In this document: piece after piece, positions 1-8,040 of the stretch
Layout of the letters: the number at the start of each line of letters is the position of its first letter
Numbering within the stretch: the first letter of the stretch is position 1
Source of the DNA: Nereida sp965655635
GTDB lineage: Bacteria > Pseudomonadota > Alphaproteobacteria > Rhodobacterales > Rhodobacteraceae
Length of the DNA: 27,503 bases
Assembly: GCF_965655635.1 (NCBI RefSeq)
Contig: NZ_CBFHHE010000027.1
Span: forward strand, 1 to 27,503
Direction of reading: 5' to 3'
The notes under the pieces: generated by a model
Told to the model about the DNA's origin: nothing
The model's database searches: none
What the model saw: only the letters and a program-made list of their open reading frames with translations
Position numbers and translations under genes: made by a program

Positions 1-19
1 ACTAAACAAACCAAGTTGG

Positions 20-96
<77 letters not shown>

Positions 97-205
97 ACAA
101 GATCCTACCAACATTGGATTGCACCTGATCCCCTGCTGTGGGCTCGCTTGCGTATGCGAGTATGCTCGCCAATGCCCCGTTCAAAACCACATCGCTTTTG
201 CCGCG

Positions 206-1174
206 CTATCCTGTCGGTGCAACAGCTATCTTCTCAATCAGTGAGCGGATGATCTCAGTGGCCGGATGTTTGGTGGCATCGTTCTCAAGAAGGCTCTTCA
301 GATTGCTAACCTTACGCGCGTAGAGAGCACCAATATTTGGGTGAAGTACAATCTTGTTTACTTGGGTTTGTAGGGCGCTCTCTTGGACAAGAGCGCGTTT
401 CTGTGTCTCGAGCTCTTCAAGTGTACTGCGTATGCTTTCCATGGGGGTGTTGGAGTGCAAAAGTAGATCAACACAGCGTTTGATGCTAGTTTCGACCTTT
501 AGCAGGTCTTTTTGGACGGCGGACTTGTTGGACGCGTTATTGGTTTGGCGTCGTTTAACTTCACCATGAAACGCGTCTGCAAACGCCTGCACCGTATCTT
601 CACGTCCAAGCAAAATGGATTGAAGTCCATCGAATACGCGTTGTTCTAGGTCTTGTGCTTTGATGCTGGTTCCATTGCTGCAGGTTCCTTGTTCCTTTCG
701 AGAAGAACAGGCGTATCTCTCTCTACCAATGATCGTCATACTGCCACCACAGCATCCGCATTTGACAAGTCCGGTGAGGATACGTTTGCGGGTCTGCCGT
801 TTGTTCCCGCACTTTGATGCACATTTTTCTTTTAACGCATGAGCTTTGTCCCAGATCTCGTGCTCAATGATTTGCAAGTGAGGAACATGCTTTGTAACCC
901 AGAGCGCCTGTGGGTTTGGACGTGAACGTCGCTTCCCCGTCTCTGGGTCTCTTAGGAAGCTTTGTCTATTGTAGACGATCTTCCCCCGATAAAGCTCGTT
1001 ATTTAAGATGCTATTGCGCCGCTTTCGGTTGCCATTGATGGTCGAGGCATTCCAAAGACCTCCGCGTGGGCTTGCGACACCTTCTTTATTGAGATCTGCT
1101 GCAATCTGGCGCGCTGTTTTACCTTCAACATAGTCGTTGAAGATACGTTTGATGGTGCACGCAAAGCCTAGCAT
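206..1174 (-). pseudogene. Truncated large serine recombinase (catalytic domain missing)
   Basis: The 322-codon reading frame matches the middle and end of a large serine recombinase (site-specific integrase/invertase type). It begins inside the Recombinase domain: TIKRIFNDYVEGKTARQIA near residues 7-25, and then the family-typical SPRGGLWNASTI. It continues through the zinc ribbon (CGCCGG near residue 138-143, partner cysteines YACSSRKEQGTC) and a C-terminal coiled coil (about residues 205-275). Family members are normally 450-600 residues and start with a resolvase domain of about 150 residues carrying the catalytic serine. That domain is absent and no piece of it is seen upstream. No ribosome binding site precedes the first ATG, which lies at the homology breakpoint (about 1160-1174). 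It is therefore best read as a dead remnant of an integrative element next to a tRNA gene. A captured DNA-binding fragment that is still expressed is possible but less likely. Confidence 0.85.
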
Positions 1175-1206
1175 CCTTGCGCTCCGCCACTGCGCGGGGT
1201 GCTTTT
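1171..1206 (+). terminator. Terminator-like hairpin abutting the recombinase remnant
   Basis: Arms GCATCCT-(T)-GCGC at 1171-1182 and GCGCGGGGTGC at 1192-1202 form an 11-bp stem with one bulged T and two G-T pairs. A 9-nt loop separates the arms, and TTTT follows at 1203-1206. It reads as a rho-independent terminator in the plus direction, although the nearest plus-strand gene to its left is the tRNA more than 1 kb away. The spacing is odd, and it may have been separated from the tRNA transcript by the recombinase insertion. Confidence 0.5.
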
Positions 1207-1243
1207 ATGTGCCGCTTGGAGGTCTGAGTTCTGATTGCTCGGG

Positions 1244-1249
1244 TATAAT
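1244..1249 (+). promoter_or_regulatory. Candidate -10 box upstream of the TRAP receptor gene
   Basis: A perfect TATAAT stands 110 bases before the ATG at 1360. No good -35 hexamer is visible at 16-18 bases upstream, so this rests on the -10 match alone. Confidence 0.25.
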
Positions 1250-1359
1250 GCCGTTTTTGCGGATGTTTCTTTGGGGCTGGTGCGTTATGCTTCCCCTCAA
1301 GTTTCTAAGTGTGCTCACGTCAAAGGCCGTGGGTGCCGCGCAAAAGTAAGGAAAACCGC

Positions 1360-2397
1360 ATGCCCCTGTTCAAATCATTACGCGTCAAAATTGTTGGGGC
1401 GGCTTTGGGGATTTGCATGTCCTCAGCGGCTGTTGCGCAGGAATTTACCTTTTCGGTGCACCACTTTCTAAGCCCCAAAGCCATCACGCAGACCCGTTTG
1501 ATCGAGCCATGGGTTGCTGCCATCGAGGAGGCATCAGGTGGGCGGATTGCGTTCGAAGTATTCCCGTCCATGTCATTGGGCGGCAAACCTTCAGAGCTTT
1601 ACGGCCAAGTTCGCGACGGTGTTGCAGATGTTGTGTGGACGCTGCCCGGATACACTCCCGGCGTTTTCCCTCGCGTAGAAGTTTTTGAACTGCCCAACGT
1701 ACATGGCGGTGATGCTTTGGCGACTAACCGCGCTATTCAAGACATGATGCCTGATCTGGCCGCTGATTTTGATGATATCTATCCGCTTCTTGTGCACGTA
1801 CATGCCGGAAACGCGCTTCATTTGGCATCGGGTAACGTAACAGAGTTGCAAGATTTTGAAGGCCTCAAGATTAGAAGCCCGTCGCGGACGGGTGCGTGGA
1901 TGCTTGAGGCTTTGGGCGCAGAGCCTGTGGGCATGCCTGTTCCTGCGTTGCCGCAAGCGCTTGCCAAAAAGACAGTTGATGCAGGGCTTGTACCTTTTGA
2001 GGTGGCGATCCCGCTTAAACTTGCGGACCTAACGACGGCTTCTGTTGAGTTGGATGGTGGCGCACGATTTGGCACGTCCACCTTCCTTTTTGCAATGAAT
2101 AAGAACAGTTACGCGTCTTTGCCCGCTGATCTTCAGGCGATTGTCGATGAAGTGTCAGGTCGCGTTTTGTCCGAGGCTATGGGCGCTGCATGGAATGAGA
2201 TGGAGCCCCTGGGCAAAGAGCGCGCCCGAGCAGCTGGCGCAGCCGTAAGCGCCTTGTCGGCGGAAAATACGGCGGCCTTTGATGGTCCGTTCCAGCAGGT
2301 GGCGGATCGCTGGGTGAGCGAAGTGAACAGCATTGGTATCGATGGTGCTGAATTGCTTAAGCGCGCCCGCGAGGCAGTTGCGAAGCACTCGAAATAG
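1360..2397 (+). CDS. TRAP transporter solute-binding protein, DctP type
   Basis: This is the periplasmic receptor of a TRAP (tripartite ATP-independent) transporter, of the family that binds C4-dicarboxylates and other organic acids. The 345-residue length is usual. A signal peptide is clear (MPLFKSLRVKIVG, hydrophobic core, cleavage after AVAQ). The family's ligand-binding block is visible as LKIRSPSRTGAWMLEALGA followed by VGMPVPALPQAL, including the conserved arginine expected to contact a carboxylate. The start at 1360 is chosen because aagga at 1348-1352 lies 7 bases ahead and the signal peptide begins there. An upstream in-frame ATG at 1309 would add 17 poorly suited residues. No membrane subunits (DctQ/DctM) are adjacent, so it is an orphan receptor here. 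Its end is only 11 bases from the end of the convergent oxyR. The ligand cannot be told from sequence. Confidence 0.9.
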   Translation: MPLFKSLRVKIVGAALGICMSSAAVAQEFTFSVHHFLSPKAITQTRLIEPWVAAIEEASGGRIAFEVFPSMSLGGKPSELYGQVRDGVADVVWTLPGYTPGVFPRVEVFELPNVHGGDALATNRAIQDMMPDLAADFDDIYPLLVHVHAGNALHLASGNVTELQDFEGLKIRSPSRTGAWMLEALGAEPVGMPVPALPQALAKKTVDAGLVPFEVAIPLKLADLTTASVELDGGARFGTSTFLFAMNKNSYASLPADLQAIVDEVSGRVLSEAMGAAWNEMEPLGKERARAAGAAVSALSAENTAAFDGPFQQVADRWVSEVNSIGIDGAELLKRAREAVAKHSK

Positions 2398-2408
2398 AGA
2401 CGTCTTTA

Positions 2409-3308
2409 CTACTGTGCTAAGGATGACGCGGCCTGCTGTACCAAGTGAGCCACGTCATTTAGCTGCTCTGCCAGCGGGCTGGTTTTGCGCCAGATCATTC
2501 CGATTTGCCGCGAGGGCTGCGCACCATCAAGCGCCGAAATCGCCACGGGTGCTGAACGGGTTTCTACGTCAACGGCCATCTGCGGGATCAATGTGACACC
2601 GATGCCCGCACCAACCATCTGAACCAATGTTGACAAAGACGTGCCGTCTAGGCCCTCCCAAGGGCGAACAGATGGGCCTGTGCAGAACGATAATGCTTGG
2701 TCGCGAAAACAGTGCCCTTCCTCCAAAAGTAAAAGCCGCATCGCCGCCAGTCCTTTTGCATCGGGTGGGGGCAATTGCGCATCAGCAGCGGGGCGGACAA
2801 GCACAAAGGTTTCTTCAAAAAGCGGCACCTCGGCAAAACTGGTTTCGCCCACGGGCAAGGCAAGCAACGCCGCATCAATTTTGCCGTCTGCTAGTTCTTT
2901 CAGCAACTTTGGGGTCATCGTTTCGCGTATGTGGATGTCGAGGCTGTCATAGCTTTGGCTTAGTGCACCGAGAACTCTGGGCAAAAGATAGGGCGCAATT
3001 GTCGGGATCACGCCAAGGCGTAGTTTGCCACTTAGCTTGCTTTGTTGTGAGCGCGCCAAATCTGTCAACTCATCGACGGAGCGTAAAATATCGCGGGCAC
3101 GTTCAACAACTGTTTCACCGAACGGCGTCAGGCCAAGATTGCGGGGTGTCCGCTCAAACAAGGCTGACCCAAGGGTGGCTTCCATTTCTTTGATCTGCAT
3201 GGACAATGCAGGTTGAGAAATTGCACATACCTCGGCAGCGCGTCCAAAGTGACGTTGTTGGACCAGCGCATCAAAATATCGCAGCTGTTTGAGGGTTAAA
3301 TTATCCAT
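2409..3308 (-). CDS. oxyR: Hydrogen peroxide-sensing LysR-type regulator OxyR
   Basis: This is a peroxide-responsive transcription factor of 299 residues. The N-terminal winged helix-turn-helix is visible (LKQLRYFDALVQQRHFGRAAEVC, then SQPALSMQIKEME). A LysR effector domain follows from about residue 90. The diagnostic redox segment GHCFRDQALSFC places cysteines at 200 and 209, matching Cys199 and Cys208 of Escherichia coli OxyR, which form the activating disulfide. The gene is divergent from katG across 94 bases, the usual arrangement for direct activation of the catalase gene and autoregulation from a shared region. I infer peroxide activation from the conserved cysteines and the neighbour. 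Confidence 0.95.
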   Translation of the reverse strand: MDNLTLKQLRYFDALVQQRHFGRAAEVCAISQPALSMQIKEMEATLGSALFERTPRNLGLTPFGETVVERARDILRSVDELTDLARSQQSKLSGKLRLGVIPTIAPYLLPRVLGALSQSYDSLDIHIRETMTPKLLKELADGKIDAALLALPVGETSFAEVPLFEETFVLVRPAADAQLPPPDAKGLAAMRLLLLEEGHCFRDQALSFCTGPSVRPWEGLDGTSLSTLVQMVGAGIGVTLIPQMAVDVETRSAPVAISALDGAQPSRQIGMIWRKTSPLAEQLNDVAHLVQQAASSLAQ

Positions 3309-3402
3309 AGGGAAAACTTATCGTATTAATCAGAAAATACAACTTATCCTAATGGAAAACCTTTGCTAGAACTATTCTAAATTAGCAACATTGGAGATTC
3401 TT
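3309..3402. promoter_or_regulatory. oxyR-katG divergent control region
   Basis: This AT-rich 94-base intergenic stretch must hold both promoters. The octamer AACTTATC occurs twice in the same orientation (3315-3322 and 3341-3348), each followed by one variable base and TA. An inverted repeat TTGCTA/TAGCAA (3363-3368 and 3383-3388) lies just before the katG ribosome binding site. A possible katG -10 is TATTCT at 3373-3378. OxyR binds several spaced half-sites, so the octamers are candidates, but they do not match the E. coli consensus and their 26-base spacing is not the usual 22. Confidence 0.45.
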
Positions 3403-5607
3403 ATGGACGGCGCATTCGACGACATCAACAACAAAAAATCAGGCAAATGCCCTGTTATGCACGGCGCGCACTCCGCTAAGGGGACGCAGGCGAACCAACA
3501 CTGGTGGCCGAACCAACTGAACCTCAAAATGCTGAGCCAGAACGCACCAAGCGTCAGCCCAATGGATGCTGACTTCAACTATGCTGAAGCGTTCAAAGCC
3601 CTTGATCTGGATGCCCTGCGAGCCGATCTGAAAGCATTGATGACAGACAGCCAAGATTGGTGGCCTGCGGACTACGGCCACTACGGTCCGTTCTTCATTC
3701 GGATGGCGTGGCACTCTGCGGGTACATACCGCGTGCATGATGGTCGCGGTGGTGCAGGTTCTGGTAGCCAACGTTTTGCGCCGCTCAACAGCTGGCCAGA
3801 CAACGGCAACCTCGACAAAGCGCGTCGCCTTTTGTGGCCAATCAAGCAAAAATACGGCGCTGCAATTTCTTGGGCGGACCTGATGATCCTTGCGGGTAAC
3901 GAAGCACTTGAGACGATGGGTTTCGAACCGTACGGCTTTGCCGGTGGCCGCGAAGACATCTGGGAGCCGGAAGAAGACATCTACTGGGGTCCTGAAACCG
4001 AGTGGCTCGCAGACGAGCGTTACAGCGGCGACCGAGAGTTGGCACCTGTCTTGGGTGCGGTGCAGATGGGTCTGATCTACGTCAATCCAGAAGGACCAAA
4101 CGGCAACCCTGACCCGTTGGCATCAGCACGTGATATTCGCGAAACCTTTGGCCGCATGGCCATGAACGATGAAGAAACCGTAGCGCTGATTGCGGGTGGT
4201 CATACATTCGGCAAAGGGCACGGCGCCGCAGACCCCGAGCAATATGTGGATGCGGAACCTGAGGGCGCTGGTCTTGAAGCAATGGGCTTTGGTTGGGCAA
4301 ACTCATACGAGAGCGGAAAAGGCGAGCACACAATCACTTCTGGCCTTGAAGGTGCGTGGACAACAAACCCAGCGGTTTGGGACAACAACTACTTTGAGAA
4401 CCTATTTGGTTACGACTGGGAGCTGACTGAAAGCCCTGCTGGTGCCAAGCAGTGGAAGCCGGTTCAGGCGGAAGCTCAAGGTACCGTGCCAGATGCGCAC
4501 AACTCCGAAAAGCGCCACGCGCCTGTGATGTTCACGTCTGATTTGGCCATGCGCGAAGATCCGGCCTATGCCAAGATTTCACGTCGCTTTTACGAAAACC
4601 CTGAAGAGTTCAAACAGGCGTTTGCAAAGGCTTGGTTCAAGCTAACACACCGTGACATGGGACCACATAACGTCGGTCTTGGTCCGCTTGTTCCGGCTGA
4701 GCCTGAGTTGTGGCAAGATCCTGTGCCTGCGGTAGATCACGCATTGATCGATGCTGCAGATGTGACTGCATTGAAAGCGGATATCCTTGCGTCAGGTGCA
4801 ACACCACAAGAGCTTGTTGCCCTTGCGTGGGCCTCTGCGTCTACGTTCCGTGGTTCAGATAAGCGCGGCGGTGCAAATGGTGCGCGCATTCGCTTGGCGC
4901 CACAAAAAGACTGGGCGGTTAACGCGTCATATGGCTTTGATGGTACGATTGCTAAACTTGAAGCTGTACAAGCGGCCTTCAATGGAGCGCAATCTGGTGA
5001 CAAGAAAGTGTCATTGGCCGACCTGATCGTTCTGGGTGGTTCTGCGGGACTTGAGGCCGCGGCAAAAGCTGCTGGTAGTGACATCTCAGTGCCGTTCACA
5101 CCGGGCCGGACAGACGCAACACAAGAGCAAACTGATGTGGACAGCTTCAGCGTGATGCAGCCTACTGCCGAAGGGTTCCGTAACTTCTTTCCTGCGGGCA
5201 ACGTCCGCTCTGCGGCCGAGCACCTGGTGGACCGTGCGCAATTGCTCACCCTAAGCGCGCCGGAAATGACTGTGCTCATTGGTGGTTTGCGTGTGCTCGA
5301 TATCAATGCGGGCGGTACAAAGCACGGTGTTCTGACGGATCGCCCAGGTGCGTTGAGCAACGATTTCTTCCGCAACTTGCTCTCAACTTTAGGTGCTTGG
5401 ACGAATGTTGGCGACGGCACCTACAAAACGTCTGAAGGCGGTGAGTGGACGGGTACAGAAGTTGACCTTCTGTTCGGTTCAAACTCGATCCTGCGCTCAT
5501 TGGCTGAGGTCTATGCATCAGATGATGCAGAGCAGAAGTTCCTAGCTGACTTTGCGGCGGCTTGGGTCAAGGTGATGGAACTGGACCGCTTTGATCTGGC
5601 AGCATAA
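3403..5607 (+). CDS. katG: Bifunctional catalase-peroxidase KatG
   Basis: This haem enzyme dismutates hydrogen peroxide and also acts as a broad peroxidase. It has 734 residues, the normal length for the duplicated two-domain family. The distal triad R100, W103, H104 is in RMAWHSAGTYR. Proximal haem ligand H267 is in AGGHTFGKGHG. The residues of the catalase-specific Met-Tyr-Trp cross-link are W103, Y226 (LIYVNPEGPNGNPDP) and M252 (FGRMAMNDEE). The second, non-haem domain begins near residue 430. The start at 3403 is supported by ggag at 3393-3396. An in-frame TTG at 3391 overlaps that site and is unlikely. The gene is divergent from oxyR, which probably induces it under peroxide stress, and ends at a strong terminator. 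Confidence 0.98.
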   Translation: MDGAFDDINNKKSGKCPVMHGAHSAKGTQANQHWWPNQLNLKMLSQNAPSVSPMDADFNYAEAFKALDLDALRADLKALMTDSQDWWPADYGHYGPFFIRMAWHSAGTYRVHDGRGGAGSGSQRFAPLNSWPDNGNLDKARRLLWPIKQKYGAAISWADLMILAGNEALETMGFEPYGFAGGREDIWEPEEDIYWGPETEWLADERYSGDRELAPVLGAVQMGLIYVNPEGPNGNPDPLASARDIRETFGRMAMNDEETVALIAGGHTFGKGHGAADPEQYVDAEPEGAGLEAMGFGWANSYESGKGEHTITSGLEGAWTTNPAVWDNNYFENLFGYDWELTESPAGAKQWKPVQAEAQGTVPDAHNSEKRHAPVMFTSDLAMREDPAYAKISRRFYENPEEFKQAFAKAWFKLTHRDMGPHNVGLGPLVPAEPELWQDPVPAVDHALIDAADVTALKADILASGATPQELVALAWASASTFRGSDKRGGANGARIRLAPQKDWAVNASYGFDGTIAKLEAVQAAFNGAQSGDKKVSLADLIVLGGSAGLEAAAKAAGSDISVPFTPGRTDATQEQTDVDSFSVMQPTAEGFRNFFPAGNVRSAAEHLVDRAQLLTLSAPEMTVLIGGLRVLDINAGGTKHGVLTDRPGALSNDFFRNLLSTLGAWTNVGDGTYKTSEGGEWTGTEVDLLFGSNSILRSLAEVYASDDAEQKFLADFAAAWVKVMELDRFDLAA

Positions 5608-5630
5608 GCCATTTCATAATTGAAAATTGG

Positions 5631-5664
5631 AAACGCCGCGTTTTGGTAAGCGCGGCGTTTTTTT
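5631..5664 (+). terminator. katG terminator
   Basis: A perfect 10-bp stem AAACGCCGCG/CGCGGCGTTT (5631-5640 and 5651-5660) with loop ttttggtaag is followed by a T run. The stop codon of the convergent GST gene (5663-5665) overlaps the T run. In the minus direction the hairpin is followed only by a weak T-rich stretch, so it may partly serve both genes. The inner stem AAACGCCGC/GCGGCGTTT recurs in the rpmE terminator. Confidence 0.92.
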
Positions 5665-6310
5665 ATGCGGGGTATGTCTTGCGGAGATAGTCATCCATTG
5701 CGGGCTTGTAGTGAACAAGCTCATCACTGACGGGTGCAAAGCTTTGTAGTCGCGCATCGTAATCCAGAACAGATTGGGGCCACTCAACGGGCAGGCTAAG
5801 TGCCTGCTCAAACGCTCTGATCCATGCGAACGTGATCGCAAACCCACAGTCGCAAAGCCAAAGCGTGTCTTGGTCAAGTGGGCTGTCGCGCAGCAATAGC
5901 GCCAATGCTTTAAGGTGCTTTGTGATCTCTGCACCACCGGCCTTCACAGCCTCTGCGTTGCGGGTTTCGTGCGCTACTTGAGGATACATGGCGCGCACCG
6001 CCGGTTCGAGCCGCGTGTCGTGTAGTCTGCCTTTCTCGCGGGCCTTTGCGCGAAGTTGCACTGTGTCGGGCAACATCCGAACGTCTGGATAGGCCTCGTT
6101 CAAGTACTCTGCGATGGCTTCGGAATCCGCCAACATAAAACCTTCATCAACCATGGCGGGGAGGTTCCCAGACGGAACAATCGCCTTATACTCCGCAGAT
6201 CCGTAGCCGCCGGGTGGGGGCAATTCTTCCCACGCCAGCCCTTTGTGGCGCATGGTGATCCGCAATTTGGCGCAATAGATCGCGACCGGTACTGAATAAA
6301 TGGTCAGCAT
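5663..6310 (-). CDS. Glutathione S-transferase family protein
   Basis: The 215-residue protein has the two-domain GST layout. An N-terminal thioredoxin-like fold starts LTIYSVPVAIYCAKLRI. It carries the cis-proline and glutathione-contact region NLPAMVDEG near residues 49-57, then the conserved ADSEAIAEYLNEAYPD at about 61-76. An all-helical C-terminal domain follows. GSTs conjugate glutathione to electrophiles or reduce peroxides and disulfides in the cytosol. The subclass and substrate cannot be named. The gene lies tail-to-tail with katG, so an oxidative-stress role is an appealing but unproven inference. A terminator of the upstream binding-protein gene separates it from that gene, so it probably has its own weak promoter or depends on readthrough. 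Confidence 0.85.
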   Translation of the reverse strand: MLTIYSVPVAIYCAKLRITMRHKGLAWEELPPPGGYGSAEYKAIVPSGNLPAMVDEGFMLADSEAIAEYLNEAYPDVRMLPDTVQLRAKAREKGRLHDTRLEPAVRAMYPQVAHETRNAEAVKAGGAEITKHLKALALLLRDSPLDQDTLWLCDCGFAITFAWIRAFEQALSLPVEWPQSVLDYDARLQSFAPVSDELVHYKPAMDDYLRKTYPA

Positions 6311-6329
6311 AGTTTTCCAATCTCAAATT

Positions 6330-6365
6330 AAAAAAGGGGCCAACCGCAGACGCAATTGACCCCTT
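6330..6365 (-). terminator. Terminator of the binding-protein gene
   Basis: Read on the minus strand, arms around TTGACCCC (6356-6363) and GGGGCCAA (6336-6343) form a stem of about nine pairs with one mismatch. A run of six T (plus-strand A at 6330-6335) follows. It lies just past the stop of the binding-protein gene at 6387, as expected for a rho-independent terminator. Confidence 0.75.
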
Positions 6366-6386
6366 GGGTTTGGTTAAGAGCGCTGA

Positions 6387-7166
6387 TTACTCAGCAAGAA
6401 GCTGCCATTTTTTGCCCAACGTGTCGAAGAAGCCCTGTTCTTGCTTCAGCGTGATCCACGTGTTGACGTAGTTGATCCATACTTGGTCTGCTTGTGGCAA
6501 AAGCATCGCGATTGGTGTAGGGGCGCGGCCCTCGGAAACTGGCACGATCATCAGTTGGTCGTATTGTGCCACCAGTTTGTTTGCCTCAACGTTTGAGGTG
6601 ATGTTTGCATCAGCACGGCCTGCGAGCACTTCTTGGAAGTCACGGGCAGGGGCTTCAACAATGCGGTATTGTGCGTCCGGGAAGAACTCTTTGACTTGCT
6701 TTTCTTGAGTTGTGCCCAAAGTTGCGGCGACTGAAACATTAGCGTTGTTCAAATCATCCCAGCTTGAGAAACGACCTGCGTTTTCTTTCAGCGTCAGTGG
6801 CACGGTCGCAAGGCTGAAGTAGCTGTCTGAATACCCTGCGGCTTTTGCGCGGCTTGGCGAAACAGAGGCTGATCCTGTGATGTGGTACTGGCCCGAGGTC
6901 ACGCCGCTCACCAATGTTTTCCAGTCTGTTGCAACGAACTCAACTTCCACGCCCAGATCGGTAGCCAGCTGCGTCATCACATCGATGTCGTATCCGGTGT
7001 AGCTGTTTGTCGCGACATCGCGCATTGTCATTGGGTTCCAATCGCCAGTCGTGCCGACTTTCAGCACGCCATTTGAAAGGATTTCACTTAGGGCAGATTG
7101 TGCAGTCGCCTGTACGGAACTTGCCGCAAGAACGAGGGTCGCAGCAGCGATCTTAAAAAATTTCAT
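6387..7166 (-). CDS. Amino-acid-type ABC transporter substrate-binding protein (PheC-like fold)
   Basis: This 259-residue periplasmic binding protein has a clear signal peptide (MKFFKIAAATLVLAASSVQATA, cleavage near residue 23). The family 3 motif LKVGTTGDWNPM sits at about residues 35-46, and the ligand arginine segment SPSRAKAAGYSDSYF at about 103-117. It probably feeds the divergent ATPase-permease genes. By eye it is closest to the branch that includes cyclohexadienyl dehydratase (PheC). The segment NVEANKL places Glu194 where that enzyme has its catalytic glutamate in DAIEARL. It could therefore be a transporter receptor or a periplasmic dehydratase. The neighbouring transporter genes favour the receptor. 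The ligand is unknown. Confidence 0.85.
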   Translation of the reverse strand: MKFFKIAAATLVLAASSVQATAQSALSEILSNGVLKVGTTGDWNPMTMRDVATNSYTGYDIDVMTQLATDLGVEVEFVATDWKTLVSGVTSGQYHITGSASVSPSRAKAAGYSDSYFSLATVPLTLKENAGRFSSWDDLNNANVSVAATLGTTQEKQVKEFFPDAQYRIVEAPARDFQEVLAGRADANITSNVEANKLVAQYDQLMIVPVSEGRAPTPIAMLLPQADQVWINYVNTWITLKQEQGFFDTLGKKWQLLAE

Positions 7167-7293
7167 GGGTATTCCTCTGTGTGTGTTTAGGGCTAGTTAG
7201 TATAAAATTGGCGGCAGGAAACTGGTAATCCCAATAAAAATTGCGTTGCGTGTCCTTTTTTACCATCACGCAGCTCTAGGAGAAGTGTGAACT
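7167..7293. promoter_or_regulatory. Divergent promoter region of the ABC importer
   Basis: This 127-base intergenic region lies between the binding-protein gene (minus) and the ATPase gene (plus). It must carry both promoters. It contains taggag ahead of the ATPase start and AT-rich patches (agtataaaattgg, aataaaaattg). I see no clear operator palindrome. Confidence 0.4.
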
Positions 7294-8031
7294 ATGGTTG
7301 CCTTAATTTCCATGCGAAAAGTGTCAAAGTTTTTTGACACTTTTCAGGCGCTGAAAGACGTGTCTCTTGATGTGAACCTTAGTGAGAAGGTTGTTATCTG
7401 TGGTCCATCCGGCTCCGGTAAGTCGACGCTGATCCGCTGCATTAACCGCCTTGAGGCACATGAGCAGGGCGAAATCATCGTGGATGGTGTGACGCTAACT
7501 GACGATAAAGCAACCCTCGAGAAAATCCGTGGCAACGTCGGGATGGTCTTTCAGCAGTTCAATTTGTTCCCTCATCTGACGGTACTTGAAAACCTGACCC
7601 TCGGTCCGCGGCGCGTTTTGGGGCTAGATCCGAAGGCTGCCGAAGAACGTGCGATGAAATATCTTAATCGCGTTCGAATTCCTGATCAGGCTGATAAGTT
7701 GCCGCGCCAATTATCTGGTGGTCAGCAGCAACGTGTCGCTATTGCGCGATCTCTTTGTATGGAGCCGCGCATTTTACTTTTCGACGAGCCGACCTCGGCC
7801 CTTGATCCTGAAATGATTGCCGAAGTGCTTGATGTGATGTCCGAGTTGGCCCGTGACGGAATGACCATGGTGGTTGTGACCCACGAGATGGGTTTTGCCC
7901 GCCGCGTTGCTGATAAGATGGTATTCATGGATAAGGGCCAAATCGTTGAAGTGGGCCCTACGGAACAGGTCTTTACTGCCCCAAAATCCGCGCGCTTCGG
8001 TGCGTTTATCCAACAAATTCTGAACCATTAG
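7294..8031 (+). CDS. Amino acid ABC transporter ATP-binding protein
   Basis: This 245-residue GlnQ/HisP-like ATPase powers uptake from the cytosolic face. All motifs are present: Walker A GPSGSGKST (37-45), Q loop VFQQFNLFPHLTVLEN, signature LSGGQQQR, Walker B ILLFDEPTSALDPE and the switch histidine in VVVTHEMGFARR. The FNLFPHLT and HEMGFAR blocks are typical of polar amino acid importers. It starts a tight operon with the permease (9 bases later) and the MATE gene. The ATG at 7294 has aggag 11 bases ahead; an in-frame ATG at 7312 is a less likely alternative. Confidence 0.93.
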   Translation: MVALISMRKVSKFFDTFQALKDVSLDVNLSEKVVICGPSGSGKSTLIRCINRLEAHEQGEIIVDGVTLTDDKATLEKIRGNVGMVFQQFNLFPHLTVLENLTLGPRRVLGLDPKAAEERAMKYLNRVRIPDQADKLPRQLSGGQQQRVAIARSLCMEPRILLFDEPTSALDPEMIAEVLDVMSELARDGMTMVVVTHEMGFARRVADKMVFMDKGQIVEVGPTEQVFTAPKSARFGAFIQQILNH

Positions 8032-8040
8032 GGGCGTGTT

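Noticed and set aside
140..170. Overlapping CTCGC/GCGAG hairpins after the tRNA
   Set aside because: Stems are only 5 bp and mutually exclusive, and no T run follows; too weak to call a terminator.
97..205. attL/attR copies of the tRNA-fMet 3' end
   Set aside because: No second copy of the T-arm and acceptor sequence is seen to the right of the recombinase remnant, so no attachment site is called.
4737..5420. 227-codon minus-strand open frame inside katG
   Set aside because: It lies entirely within a well-conserved gene and has no recognisable domain or start signal.
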